DNA from: Chlorobiota bacterium
GTDB taxonomy: Bacteria; Bacteroidota; Bacteroidia; Bacteroidales; JAADJA01
Direction: 5' to 3'
DNA: 46,955 bases
Assembly: GCA_013151015.1 (NCBI GenBank)
Contig: JAADJA010000086.1
Location: forward strand, 1-46,955
Part shown: in pieces, positions 15,634-24,099 of the stretch
Position numbering within the stretch: position 1 is the stretch's first letter
Layout of the letters: the number at the start of each line of letters is the position of its first letter
Program-made: the position numbers and the translations under genes
The notes under the pieces: model-generated
What the model was told of the DNA's origin: nothing
Database searches by the model: none
The model's input: the letters and a program-made list of their open reading frames with translations, nothing else

Positions 15634-16869
15634 CTAAGCAACTTTGTCCAAAGCTTTCAACCTTTGCAGTAATGGTGGGTGTGAATAATAAAAGAAAACG
15701 TAGGCCGGATGGGGGCGAAGGTTGCTCAAATGGTTTACCGAAAGTTTTTTCAGGGCTGTTTTCAGGGCTTCGGGATTGTATTTCTCCCCTGCATACCGGT
15801 CAGCTGCAAATTCGTTTTTGCGCGAAACGATGTTCATGATTATCCCGAGGATGGTCGATAGTGGGCTGTACAATAAGCCAAATGCAAGTACGCCCATATG
15901 GAAACTCCCTTCGGTGGCGCCAAGTGCCTGTGAAAGGATAGGGTTCCCAATAAATATCCCGAGGATAAAAAGCATCAAACCGGTTTGCACCAAGGAAAGG
16001 ATTGTCCCCAAAACAGTATGTTTCTTTTTGTAATGCCCCACTTCATGGGCCAAAATCCCAACAAGTTCTTCGGTGCAGTGGTCTTTGATGAGCGTGTCGA
16101 AAAGCACGATCCGCTTTTTTGCCCCGAGGCCACTAAAATATGCATTGGCTTTGGTTGAGCGTTTTGAACCATCCATCACGTAAATGTTCTTCAATTGGAA
16201 ACCGGCCTTCGAAGCAAATTTTTCAATGGCATTCCTTAAATCACCTTCCTCAAGAGGGGTTTGTTTATTAAAAAGAGGGACGATGATCTCGGAATAAAAC
16301 ATCGTCATAAAAAGGGTGAAAACGCCGATCACACCCCAGGCAATCAACCAGAACCATTCGCCGGTAGTGCCATATATCCAGACAATAAGCGACAATAACC
16401 CGCCTCCGATGATGGCCGCCATTGCCCAACCTTTTATCTTATCCAAAATGAATGTTTTGGCCGTGGTTTTGTTGAACCCAAATTTTTCTTCGATAACAAA
16501 TGTGCTGTAAATGCTGAATGGCGTACTGAAAATATCAGCGATCAGCCCCATAATCCCAAAAAACATCAACGCCATCAAAATAGGGTTTTGGGTGTATTGC
16601 CTCACAAAATCATCCAACCATGCAAATCCACCCAAAAACAGAACCAGCAACATGGCAATAACACTCAGGGTGCTTGTAACAAATGAAAAACGGGTGGTTA
16701 CTTTGTCATATTCCTGGGCCTTTCGATATTTTTCTTTGTCGTAAAGCCCTTTCAACTCATCAGGGACTTCCGGGCTCCAACGGGTGCTGTTCAAATAATC
16801 CAAAACCCTTTCCAATATATAATCGAAAAGGATGATCGCTATGATGATATAAAAAATAGTTTGTGCCAT
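15634..16869 (-). CDS. M48 family metallopeptidase (STE24/CAAX protease-like)
   Basis: From the ATG at 16869 (MAQTIF) it is 411 residues; the frame extends to 17118 but that part overlaps yicC and is not credible. It has several membrane segments (about 5-20, 65-85, 98-120, 150-168, 175-195, 288-310, 325-348). The zinc site is HEVGH (275-279) with the third ligand in NEFAADRYA (Glu353). ANAYFSGLG precedes it as in STE24. Bacterial members act in membrane protein quality control, cutting on the cytoplasmic side; there is no prenylated-protein substrate known in such bacteria. It is divergent from yicC with 130 bases between starts. Confidence 0.92.
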   Translation of the reverse strand: MAQTIFYIIIAIILFDYILERVLDYLNSTRWSPEVPDELKGLYDKEKYRKAQEYDKVTTRFSFVTSTLSVIAMLLVLFLGGFAWLDDFVRQYTQNPILMALMFFGIMGLIADIFSTPFSIYSTFVIEEKFGFNKTTAKTFILDKIKGWAMAAIIGGGLLSLIVWIYGTTGEWFWLIAWGVIGVFTLFMTMFYSEIIVPLFNKQTPLEEGDLRNAIEKFASKAGFQLKNIYVMDGSKRSTKANAYFSGLGAKKRIVLFDTLIKDHCTEELVGILAHEVGHYKKKHTVLGTILSLVQTGLMLFILGIFIGNPILSQALGATEGSFHMGVLAFGLLYSPLSTILGIIMNIVSRKNEFAADRYAGEKYNPEALKTALKKLSVNHLSNLRPHPAYVFFYYSHPPLLQRLKALDKVA

Positions 16870-16892
16870 CGTTTGAAAAAATAAATAATCGC

Positions 16893-16900
16893 CAAAGTTA
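16893..16900 (-). promoter_or_regulatory. Bacteroidota -7 box for the M48 protease gene
   Basis: Minus-strand TAACTTTG is a full TAnnTTTG match, 23 bases upstream of the ATG at 16869. No clear -33 element at the expected distance. Confidence 0.4.
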
Positions 16901-16974
16901 TAATATTTGAGGGGATTAGTAAGTTGAATTTTATTCGTAATTTTGCCAGAACGGTTTTCGTAAATTGAATATAC

Positions 16975-16982
16975 TACCTTTG
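16975..16982 (+). promoter_or_regulatory. Bacteroidota -7 box for yicC
   Basis: TACCTTTG is a full TAnnTTTG match, 17 bases before the yicC ATG. A short leader would result, which is common in this phylum. The -33 region is not a good match. Confidence 0.4.
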
Positions 16983-16999
16983 CTGAAAATATACAACAT

Positions 17000-17875
17000 A
17001 TGATAAAATCAATGACAGGTTTTGGGAAAACGGAATGCGAATGCCAGGATCGGAAAATCGTGATCGAAATAAAATCGCTCAACAGTAAACAGTTGGATGT
17101 GAATATGAGGATACCCAATGGTTACCGTGAAAAGGAACTCGCTTTCAGGACTCTTATCTCCAAAAACCTGAAAAGGGGCAAAGTGGATTTTAGTATCTCG
17201 GTTGAAAATTCGGGTGGTGCTTCAAACTTTTCGATAAACAAAGCATTGGCATTAAAATATTACAGGGAAATGCAATCCTTGTCAGAGGAAATCGGGGAAA
17301 ATGGCAATGTTGACTATCTATCGGTTGTCATGCGCTTACCGGATGTGATGATGTCAGAAAAGGAAGAAGTCAAGGAGGACGAGTGGAAGTTGCTTTTTGA
17401 TGCAGTTGAAAGGGCCATTGGCAAACTTGATGTGTTCCGTGTGGAGGAAGGGCAGAACCTGTTCACAGACCTGTCGAAAAGGACTGAAAAAATCATGGAA
17501 CTTTTGGTGCAGGTGGATCCTTATGAAAAACGGCGGATCGAAAACCTGAAAGTGAAAATAAAAAGAGACCTGTACGAACTTACGGACAAGGATAATATCG
17601 ACAAGAACCGTTTTGAACAGGAACTGGTTTACTATATCGACAAACTGGACATCACAGAAGAAAAGGTCCGGTTGAAAAAACATTGCGAGTATTTTTTGGA
17701 AACAATGGACGAGGCGGTCTCACAAGGGAAAAAGCTGAATTTCATCGGGCAGGAAATGGGGCGCGAAATAAATACCATGGGCTCCAAGGCCGGGGATGCG
17801 AACATACAGAAGATCGTGGTTCAGATGAAGGATGAACTGGAAAAAATCAAGGAGCAATTGTTTAATATTTTGTAG
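17000..17875 (+). CDS. yicC: YicC/YloC family endoribonuclease
   Basis: A 291-residue protein that starts IKSMTGFGK, the family signature, continues with IKSLNSKQLDVNMRIP and ends with NFIGQEMGREINTMGSKAGD, the conserved C-terminal block (DUF1732). Family members cut RNA; E. coli YicC helps degrade a small RNA. Length is normal. It precedes gmk by 50 bases on the same strand, the order usually found in Bacteroidota, where nadD often follows; here nadD is absent from the group. A strong hairpin sits between the two genes. Confidence 0.92.
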   Translation: MIKSMTGFGKTECECQDRKIVIEIKSLNSKQLDVNMRIPNGYREKELAFRTLISKNLKRGKVDFSISVENSGGASNFSINKALALKYYREMQSLSEEIGENGNVDYLSVVMRLPDVMMSEKEEVKEDEWKLLFDAVERAIGKLDVFRVEEGQNLFTDLSKRTEKIMELLVQVDPYEKRRIENLKVKIKRDLYELTDKDNIDKNRFEQELVYYIDKLDITEEKVRLKKHCEYFLETMDEAVSQGKKLNFIGQEMGREINTMGSKAGDANIQKIVVQMKDELEKIKEQLFNIL

Positions 17876-17882
17876 GGAAATC

Positions 17883-17915
17883 AATCACGGGGTGGCTCAA
17901 AGCCACCCCATGATT
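17883..17915 (+). repeat. Long hairpin between yicC and gmk
   Basis: AATCA-c-GGGGTGGCT-CAA-AGCCACCCC-a-TGATT forms a stem of 9 plus 5 pairs with one mismatch and a 3-base loop. It lies 7 bases after the yicC stop and 10 bases before the gmk ATG. No T run follows, so it is not a classic terminator. It may be an mRNA-processing or stability hairpin, or a translation control for gmk. Confidence 0.6.
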
Positions 17916-17925
17916 ATTGGGAAAG

Positions 17926-18510
17926 ATGGAAATAAATCAGGAATTTAAAGGCAAACTAATCATTTTCTCCGCTCCTTCAGGGGCGGGAAAAACAACCATT
18001 GTGCACCATTTGCTGAAATCCGGGCTTGATCTGCAATTTTCGATTTCGGCGGCTTCGCGGGAAAAACGAAAAAACGAAATTGATGGGAAAGACTATTATT
18101 TCATCCCTGCCGATGAATTCAGGAAAAAGATAGAAAACAATGAGTTTTTAGAGTGGGAAGAAGTTTACAAAGATCATTATTATGGAACATTGAAATCAGA
18201 GGTGGAGAGGATTTGGAGCGAAGGCCTCCATGTGATTTTTGATGTGGACGTAGTGGGCGGGATGAACATAAAGAAATACTATGGCGACCGTGCCTTGTCT
18301 GTTTTTGTGATGCCCCCTTCGGTGAAGCACCTTGAAGAGCGCTTGAGAAAACGTTCGACCGATAGTTAAGAAAAAATAAAACTGCGATTGCAGAAAGCTG
18401 AAAAAGAACTGGAATTTGCTAAGCATTTTGATAAAATAATCGTGAACGATGATTTAAAAACAGCACAAGCTGAAGCTGTCCGGATTGTATCTGGATTTAT
18501 AAATAACTGA
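17926..18510 (+). pseudogene. gmk: Guanylate kinase interrupted by an in-frame TAA
   Basis: Guanylate kinase converts GMP to GDP with ATP and is normally essential. The ATG at 17926 (MEINQEF) is better than the in-frame TTG at 17917. The P-loop [10 protein letters not shown], the GMP-binding [16 protein letters not shown] block and [14 protein letters not shown] are intact. The frame then stops at TAA, 18367-18369, after RKRSTDS. Reading on in the same frame gives EKIKLRLQKAEKELEFAKHF and IVNDDLKTA to a TGA at 18510, exactly the missing C terminus. Family members have RSTDSEEKI here, so one GAA codon became TAA by a single G-to-T change. The full length would be about 194 residues, normal for the family. 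The truncated 147-residue product lacks the end of the lid and the last core helices. Sequence error, readthrough or a real null are all possible. Confidence 0.85.
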
Positions 18511-18520
18511 CCATGAGTTT

Positions 18521-18540
18521 CCCAGCCCTTCAGGGCTGGG
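18521..18540. repeat. REP-like palindrome CCCAGCCCT-TC-AGGGCTGGG
   Basis: Exact copy of the element at 9 kb, again preceded by GAGTTT, placed between the gmk stop and the oxidoreductase ATG. It shows that the element is dispersed rather than local to the transposase relic. Confidence 0.85.
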
Positions 18541-18559
18541 CTGGTGAAAAAATCTACCC

Positions 18560-19588
18560 ATGGAAAACAATCACAACATCCCCGAAAAATACCGTGCAGC
18601 GGTTCTTCCCGCCTATAACCCAAATATCATACGGGCAATTATCGGCCTTAAAACCGAAGAGCGGGAAATCACTGGTTTAAAACCCAATCAGGTTTTGATC
18701 AAAATTGTTGCCGCTCCCTGCAACCCTTCGGATATCGCTTTTCTGCAAGGGGGATACAATGTGGTAAAACCACTTCCGGCCGTCCCCGGTTTTGAGGGGG
18801 CAGGTACCGTTGTCCAAACCAGTGAGGAGGCTTCGGCGTTATTGGGACAAAGGGTGAGCTGTTTTACCCAGGACGATGGCGATGGTACATGGGCGGAATA
18901 TTTGGCAACGGACGCAAAGAACTGTATTGTCCTGAAAGATGAAGTCGGTTTTGACCAGGCGGCCTGTCTTGCAATTAACCCGTTTACGGCTTACGGCCTT
19001 TTTGAATTGTGCCAAAGGGATAATTGCAAAGCACTTGTCCTAAATGCCGCTGGGGGGCAACTTGCTGAATTTGTCAGGTTGTTGGCCATAAAGGAGGGTG
19101 TTGATTGTATCAATATTGTGCGGAAAAAGGAACAAGTTGATTTGCTTAAGGAAAAAGGGGAGGAGTATGCTTTGAATTCAGCAGATGATTTTTTCAAGGA
19201 TGAATTGAAAATTGTTTCGAATAAGCTAAATGCCACCTTTGCCTTTGATGCCGTAGGCGGCGAAATGACGGGGACGCTTTTGAATGCCATGCCTTCCGGG
19301 TCGGAAGTGGTTGTTTACGGAGGTTTGTCGGGAAAGGATATTTCAGGGATAAGTACCCTGGATATAATTTTTCAAAACAAAAAAATTTCCGGTTTCAATT
19401 TGAACGAATGGATCGCAAATAAATCACCAAAGGAATTGCAAAGGATTGGAAATGAAATCCAGGAGTTTATTGTGAAAGGTGACTTTGAAACCAAAATCCA
19501 GGGAAGCTTCAAGCTTGACGATGTCAAAGAGGGTATCCGGGCTTATATCAAATCCATGTCAAATGGAAAAGTGCTTTTCAAACCTTAA
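18560..19588 (+). CDS. Zinc-independent MDR-family alcohol dehydrogenase / quinone reductase
   Basis: A 342-residue medium-chain dehydrogenase/reductase. The N-terminal GroES-like domain shows VLIKIVAAPCNPSDIAFLQG and PAVPGFEGAGTVV, and the Rossmann half has ALVLNAAGGQLAEFVRLLA, in place of the usual GxGxxG, and a nucleotide-binding strand ending NIVRKKEQ. The Cys cluster of the structural zinc is missing, as in quinone oxidoreductase and enoyl reductase members that use NADPH. Substrate unknown. Its stop overlaps the stop of the convergent T9SS propeller gene by 4 bases. Confidence 0.85.
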   Translation: MENNHNIPEKYRAAVLPAYNPNIIRAIIGLKTEEREITGLKPNQVLIKIVAAPCNPSDIAFLQGGYNVVKPLPAVPGFEGAGTVVQTSEEASALLGQRVSCFTQDDGDGTWAEYLATDAKNCIVLKDEVGFDQAACLAINPFTAYGLFELCQRDNCKALVLNAAGGQLAEFVRLLAIKEGVDCINIVRKKEQVDLLKEKGEEYALNSADDFFKDELKIVSNKLNATFAFDAVGGEMTGTLLNAMPSGSEVVVYGGLSGKDISGISTLDIIFQNKKISGFNLNEWIANKSPKELQRIGNEIQEFIVKGDFETKIQGSFKLDDVKEGIRAYIKSMSNGKVLFKP

Positions 19589-20712
19589 TAAACAATCAGC
19601 TTTTGGTGATAAACCGTATTGTCGTTTAAAACCGTGACAATATAGGTCCCGGTTTCCAGGAAATCCAAATCCAGGTTTTCTTTGCCATTCATGTTTCTGT
19701 CCACGATCTTTTTGTTAAAAACCTCTTTCCCCGAAATATCATAAACCGATAAGTCAAGGTTTGATGCCTCGAACCCTGAAAGGTCGATTTGTACATTTCC
19801 TTCACTTGGATTTGGATAGATTTTAAAGCTGGAAAGAGGTTGCAATTCATTGGTCCCAAAGAGTGTAAGGTCAATGAAATTAATAACATGGCTTCCCCAA
19901 TTGCAAACAGCGAGATGGTTGTCTTTTCCCAAGCACATCCCAAATGGGCGGTTGTTGTTGTTGTTTAACAAAAACTTCCAATCAAGGGCATGTGAGGCTT
20001 TATAAACAGGTTCGGATCCCCAATTGCCACCGCTCCCCGTCCAACTTGATAAATAATAATCCCCATTTGAGTTCATAACTATCCCTTCCAACCAACCTGT
20101 GTGGTAAAACATTGTGGTGAAGTTTCCGCCTTCAGGTGATATTGCCGCCACGTAAGAAATATTGGACTTACTTATCGTGAACATTATTTGGTCATCAATC
20201 TCATTGTAGCAAATCCCGATGGGCTTGTTGATATTGGTCACAAAATCTTCAAATGTCTGCGACTGGATATTGTATTTGTATATTTTCAGGTTTTCGCTAT
20301 CGGTGATGTACAGGTTTCCTTTATTGTCGGTCGTCACCATATCAACATAAATCCCACCGGTCCCAATTTCCACATCCACTATTTTCTGGCCCGTATTCAT
20401 ATCGATACCCAGTAGGTACGAAGGCTGGTTCCCACCATATAGGTCTTTGTTGTTAAGGACGTAAAGTGTGTCGCCCACCTGGCAAATCCCACCCGGTAAA
20501 TCAAGGCCGGGATAAAAGTTTTCCGTAACTTCTCCGGCCGCATTCAGTTTAAGGATATAACCAGGATAATCTTCATCAGCCCAGTTTGAAACATAGTATT
20601 CTTCATTTTGTGAATCATAAATAATATCGGTCGGGTAGGAGAGCGTATCCTGGGAGATTGCAAAAACAGGGACGAAAAGGGCTACGAATATTAGGAGTGG
20701 AAAATGCTTCAT
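19585..20712 (-). CDS. Secreted NHL/SMP-30-like beta-propeller protein with T9SS sorting domain
   Basis: A 375-residue protein with a signal peptide (MKHFPLLIFVALFVPVFAISQ). Residues 25-285 hold repeats with the YPTDIIYD / GNLYITDSEN / GICYNEIDD / GMCLGKDNHLAVCNWG pattern typical of NHL or SMP-30 type propellers. Residues 295-375 form a type A T9SS C-terminal domain: IYPNPSEGNVQIDL, LSVYDISGKEV, LDFLETGTYIVTVL and a final KLIVY. It is expected to cross the outer membrane through the type IX system and stay on the surface or be released. No catalytic residues can be named. Confidence 0.85.
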   Translation of the reverse strand: MKHFPLLIFVALFVPVFAISQDTLSYPTDIIYDSQNEEYYVSNWADEDYPGYILKLNAAGEVTENFYPGLDLPGGICQVGDTLYVLNNKDLYGGNQPSYLLGIDMNTGQKIVDVEIGTGGIYVDMVTTDNKGNLYITDSENLKIYKYNIQSQTFEDFVTNINKPIGICYNEIDDQIMFTISKSNISYVAAISPEGGNFTTMFYHTGWLEGIVMNSNGDYYLSSWTGSGGNWGSEPVYKASHALDWKFLLNNNNNRPFGMCLGKDNHLAVCNWGSHVINFIDLTLFGTNELQPLSSFKIYPNPSEGNVQIDLSGFEASNLDLSVYDISGKEVFNKKIVDRNMNGKENLDLDFLETGTYIVTVLNDNTVYHQKLIVY

Positions 20713-20743
20713 GATGAGAAATTATTAGGTGTCATTTTTTGTG

Positions 20744-20751
20744 CAAATATA
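20744..20751 (-). promoter_or_regulatory. Bacteroidota -7 box for the T9SS propeller gene
   Basis: Minus-strand TATATTTG, a full match, 31 bases upstream of the ATG at 20712. The nearest TTTTG is 15 bases further up, shorter than the usual 19-21 spacing. Confidence 0.4.
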
Positions 20752-20927
20752 TAAATTCCTAAGCTTCAAAAGGTGTGGTATTTATTATTTTCTTTCTTGC
20801 TGAAACTTATTGAACACGTGAATTGTCCATATTTCTGAAATAAAAAAGCGCAAATTAATAAAGTGAAAATATTTTTGGTTTAGGATTATTTGTTTAATTT
20901 GCACCAAAATTTGAAATCAATTAGTGG

Positions 20928-21407
20928 ATGAAAATTAAAGTAGGCTTCGGGTTTGATGTACATAAATTGGAAAAAAATACTGAATTATGGCTGGGTGGCA
21001 TTCAAGTGCCCTCCGGGCTGGGGGCAGTTGGCCATTCCGATGCCGATGTGTTGATCCATTCTATTTGTGATGCACTGCTCGGTGCTTCCAATCAAAGGGA
21101 TATCGGATATCATTTTCCTGATACGGATGAGGCCAATAAAGATATAGATAGCAAGATCCTCCTTGCTAAAGTGGTTGAGATGCTTAGGGAAAAGAAGTAC
21201 ATAATAAATAATATAGATGTTACGGTAAGCCTTGAAAAACCAAAGATTTCTGAATTTATCCCCGCCATGAAAAAAACCCTTTCACAAACAATGGGCATTT
21301 CCGAACTGGATATTTCCATAAAAGCCACAACCACCGAAAAGTTGGGTTTCACGGGCCGCAAAGAAGGTGTGGCGTCCTATTGTGTGGCTTTGGTGAAGAG
21401 GGCTTAG
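20928..21407 (+). CDS. ispF: 2-C-methyl-D-erythritol 2,4-cyclodiphosphate synthase
   Basis: A 159-residue enzyme of the non-mevalonate isoprenoid pathway, forming the cyclodiphosphate from CDP-ME-2-phosphate. Metal ligands are in GFDVHKL (Asp10, His12) and SDADVLIHS (His44). The conserved DIGYHFPDTD and the C-terminal ATTTEKLGFTGRKEG block are intact. It acts as a cytosolic trimer. It stands alone here, not next to ispD. The length is normal. Confidence 0.96.
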   Translation: MKIKVGFGFDVHKLEKNTELWLGGIQVPSGLGAVGHSDADVLIHSICDALLGASNQRDIGYHFPDTDEANKDIDSKILLAKVVEMLREKKYIINNIDVTVSLEKPKISEFIPAMKKTLSQTMGISELDISIKATTTEKLGFTGRKEGVASYCVALVKRA

Positions 21408-21464
21408 TTTAATTTAGAACTCCCAATTTCCCCCAACATATTTTCCGCCAAATTATATAATGGG

Positions 21465-22076
21465 TTACTTCACCTCAAAATTAAACATCTCCTTATCTTC
21501 AATAAACCCAACCAAGCTGTCCCCGATTTTCACAGGTCCAACGCCAACAGGTGTTCCCGTGAAAACAAGATCGCCCATCCGTAGCATTACGAATTGGGAA
21601 ACATAGGAAATGATGTCTTCCATATTGAAAATCATATCCGATGAAACACCTTGCTGGACGATTTTACCGTTTTTCTCCAAATGAAAATGGATATTGTCCT
21701 TGTCCTTCAATTTTGTTACAGGGAAAATTTCACTTACGGGGGCTGAATCGGTAAAAGCCTTTGCAATCTCCCATGGCAGCCCTTTTTCCTTGCATTCCCT
21801 TTGCAGGTCGCGGGCCGTAAAATCAATGCCCAGGCCCACTTCCTTGTAATAGCTGTCGGCAAATTCCTTTCGGATGTGTTTCCCGTTTCTGGTGATTTTG
21901 AAAACCAGTTCCACCTCATAATGGATTTCCTTTGAAAAGGGGGGGTAATAGAACGGACGGTTTTTTGTGAGCAGGGCGGTTTCCGGTTTCATGAAAAACA
22001 CAGGTTTTTTTGGGACCGGGCTTTTCATTTCTTTGGCATGGTCAATATAATTCCTGCCGATACAGATTATTTTCAT
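21465..22076 (-). CDS. Fumarylacetoacetate hydrolase-family protein
   Basis: A 203-residue compact FAH-fold protein starting IICIGRNYIDHAKEM. HYEVEL supplies two of the acidic metal ligands and GIDFTARDLQRECKEKGLPWEIAKAFT the third with the substrate loop; FTGTPVGVGPVKIGD is the conserved C-terminal block. Members include acylpyruvate hydrolases and oxaloacetate decarboxylases (FAHD1 type). The exact substrate cannot be assigned. The start codon is well supported because the family begins at this point. Confidence 0.9.
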   Translation of the reverse strand: MKIICIGRNYIDHAKEMKSPVPKKPVFFMKPETALLTKNRPFYYPPFSKEIHYEVELVFKITRNGKHIRKEFADSYYKEVGLGIDFTARDLQRECKEKGLPWEIAKAFTDSAPVSEIFPVTKLKDKDNIHFHLEKNGKIVQQGVSSDMIFNMEDIISYVSQFVMLRMGDLVFTGTPVGVGPVKIGDSLVGFIEDKEMFNFEVK

Positions 22077-22164
22077 AAGACAAATATTTTGATTTTGTGT
22101 TATTTCAAGATTAAACGTTTTGTTGCTAAAAGTTTAGGCTCGAATTAAAGAAAACGACCTTAAA

Positions 22165-22182
22165 TTGTTAAATATATAACAA
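22165..22182. repeat. Inverted repeat upstream of dnaB
   Basis: TTGTTA-AATATA-TAACAA, two perfect 6-base arms, sits in the 274-base AT-rich gap between the FAH-family gene and dnaB. It could be an operator; nothing else in the gap besides the dnaB promoter is recognisable. Confidence 0.3.
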
Positions 22183-22314
22183 TAATCCCTATTCCCATTT
22201 TGAGAATTCGATCCTTAAATCCCTCGAACTTCCGGGCACAAAAATATTAACAATTTCCGGTTAATAACCCTTTTATTTAATTGGATAATGTTGATAACTA
22301 AAAACGTTTTATAA

Positions 22315-22346
22315 TGTGGGGAAAGCTGTTTAATAATATACTTTTG
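22315..22346 (+). promoter_or_regulatory. dnaB promoter close to the start codon
   Basis: TGTG (22315-22318) and TACTTTTG (22339-22346) are separated by 20 bases and fit the TTTG/TAnnTTTG pattern. The -7 box ends 4 bases before the dnaB ATG at 22351, so transcription would start at or next to the start codon. No Shine-Dalgarno sequence is present. Confidence 0.45.
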
Positions 22347-22350
22347 AAAC

Positions 22351-23901
22351 ATGGTTGAACAACAAAACACAAGCAGCAACATTACTGGTAATCAGGATAA
22401 AGTAAAAAGAAGGCTACAAAAAAACCAATTGGCGACAGCCTTTATGGAACATGGCCGTGTGCCTCCACAGGCTGTTGACCTTGAAGAAGCCGTCCTTGGT
22501 TCGGTAATGCTCGAAAAGGATGCCCTGTCCACGGTTATCGATGCGTTGAGCCCCGAAGCTTTTTATAAAGAAAGCCACCAACGTATATTTGCTGCTGTCC
22601 ACCGTTTGTTCACAAAATCGGAACCGGTGGATATTTTAACCGTTACTGCCGAATTGAAATCCAGTGGTGAACTGGAGCTGGTTGGTGGGGCCTATTATAT
22701 CACCCAATTGACCAACCGTGTGGCATCTACCGCAAACATTGAATTCCATGCCCGCATCATTACTCAAAAATATATCCAAAGGGAATTGATCAGGATTTCT
22801 TCATCCATTATCAAAGATGCCTTTGAAGAGACTACCGATGTATTCGAATTGCTTGATAAAGCGGAACAAAGCCTTTTTTCCGTCAGCGAAAAGAATTTCA
22901 GGAGGGATTATGACAGTATGCAGGTTTTGGTGAGCCAGGCCATTAAAGATATTGCATCAGCTCGCGAACACGAAGGTAATATGCGGGGAGTCCCATCGGG
23001 TTTTACGAATGTTGACCGGATTACGGCTGGTTGGCAAAAATCCGACCTGGTGATTCTAGCGGCCCGTCCGGGTATGGGTAAAACGGCTTTTGTGCTTACC
23101 ATGGCAAGGAATATTGCTGTCGATTTTAATAAGCCGGTTGCTTTTTTCTCTCTTGAGATGTCTTCGGTTCAATTGGTTACACGTTTGATTTCGAGTGAAA
23201 GTGAACTGCCAGCCGATAAACTAAAAAAAGGGAATCTGGAGAATTATGAGTGGGAACAATTGAATTCAAAAATAAATAATTTGATTGAAGCTCCCCTTTA
23301 TATTGATGATACGCCGGCATTGTCCATTTTTGAATTGAGGGCAAAATGCAGGAGGTTAAAGGCCCAGCACAATATCGAGATGATCATTATCGATTATATC
23401 CAGTTGATGACAACCGGCGGGGACAACAAAATGGGAAATCGTGAGCAGGAAATAAGTACGATTTCAAGGTCGTTGAAAAGCCTTGCGAAAGAATTGAACG
23501 TTCCCGTTATCACCTTGTCGCAGTTGAACCGTTCGGTGGAAACCCGTGCGGGCTCAAAACGCCCATTGCTTTCCGACCTTCGCGAATCGGGCGCCATCGA
23601 GCAGGATGCCGACCTTGTCCTGTTTATTTACCGTCCCGAATATTATAAGATTGATGTGGACGAAGACGGGAATTCCACAAAAGGGATGGCCGAACTCATT
23701 GTGGCCAAGCACAGGAACGGGGCCCTTGCCGATATCAAATTGCAATTTATCGACAGGTTTGCCCGCTTTACCGATCCGGAAGTTGCCGAAATGCACGATG
23801 ACCCACAGCAATTCCCTGATGATTACCAATTGCCCGATAGCAATTCCTATACGGTTCCTTCCAAAATGAACGAAGGTGGAGGAGGGGATGTCCCATTTTA
23901 A
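22351..23901 (+). CDS. dnaB: Replicative DNA helicase DnaB
   Basis: A 516-residue hexameric helicase that unwinds DNA at the fork. The N-terminal domain begins about residue 39 (PQAVDLEEAVLGSVMLEKDA) and the RecA-like helicase domain about 205. Walker A is ARPGMGKTA (238-246), Walker B is EMIIIDYIQLM, and the arginine-finger region contains SDLRESGAIEQDADLVLFIYRPEYY. No intein is present. The C-terminal tail ends GGGGDVPF, common in this phylum. A terminator hairpin follows. Confidence 0.97.
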   Translation: MVEQQNTSSNITGNQDKVKRRLQKNQLATAFMEHGRVPPQAVDLEEAVLGSVMLEKDALSTVIDALSPEAFYKESHQRIFAAVHRLFTKSEPVDILTVTAELKSSGELELVGGAYYITQLTNRVASTANIEFHARIITQKYIQRELIRISSSIIKDAFEETTDVFELLDKAEQSLFSVSEKNFRRDYDSMQVLVSQAIKDIASAREHEGNMRGVPSGFTNVDRITAGWQKSDLVILAARPGMGKTAFVLTMARNIAVDFNKPVAFFSLEMSSVQLVTRLISSESELPADKLKKGNLENYEWEQLNSKINNLIEAPLYIDDTPALSIFELRAKCRRLKAQHNIEMIIIDYIQLMTTGGDNKMGNREQEISTISRSLKSLAKELNVPVITLSQLNRSVETRAGSKRPLLSDLRESGAIEQDADLVLFIYRPEYYKIDVDEDGNSTKGMAELIVAKHRNGALADIKLQFIDRFARFTDPEVAEMHDDPQQFPDDYQLPDSNSYTVPSKMNEGGGGDVPF

Positions 23902-23946
23902 ATGGGAACGGTCTTTATTTGTCCAAGCTTTATTGAACAGTGAAAC

Positions 23947-23970
23947 CCCGGTAACAGCTACCGGGTTTTT
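23947..23970 (+). terminator. Rho-independent terminator after dnaB
   Basis: CCCGGTA-ACAGC-TACCGGG followed by TTTTT: a perfect 7-base stem with a T run, 46 bases after the dnaB stop. Confidence 0.85.
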
Positions 23971-23989
23971 CTCATTTGCAACTTGTTAG

Positions 23990-24021
23990 TTTGAAATAGA
24001 AAGACGAAAGGCTTATCTTTG
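23990..24021 (+). promoter_or_regulatory. Promoter of the dinD-like gene
   Basis: TTTG (23990-23993), a 20-base spacer, then TATCTTTG (24014-24021): a full match to the Bacteroidota sigma pattern, just downstream of the dnaB terminator. It gives a leader of about 70 bases. Confidence 0.65.
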
Positions 24022-24099
24022 CCAAAAAAAGAGATTAAGAAACGTATTGAAATAGGCAAAAGATTTTTGACGTTTGTTTAATATAAACGAAAATGATTG

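Noticed and set aside
15543-15839. 98-residue plus-strand frame at the M48 gene 3' end
   Set aside because: More than half is antisense to the M48 coding region and the start has no support.
16870-17118. Upstream extension of the M48 frame by 83 residues
   Set aside because: It overlaps the divergent yicC gene and both promoter boxes; the family starts at the ATG at 16869.
18366-18623. 85-residue minus-strand frame over the gmk 3' end
   Set aside because: It includes the REP palindrome (SPALKGWE) and is antisense to the clear continuation of gmk.
22165-22297. Possible replication origin upstream of dnaB
   Set aside because: Only one DnaA-box-like word (TGTTGATAA) and one 6-base inverted repeat; no cluster of boxes or dnaA/dnaN gene.
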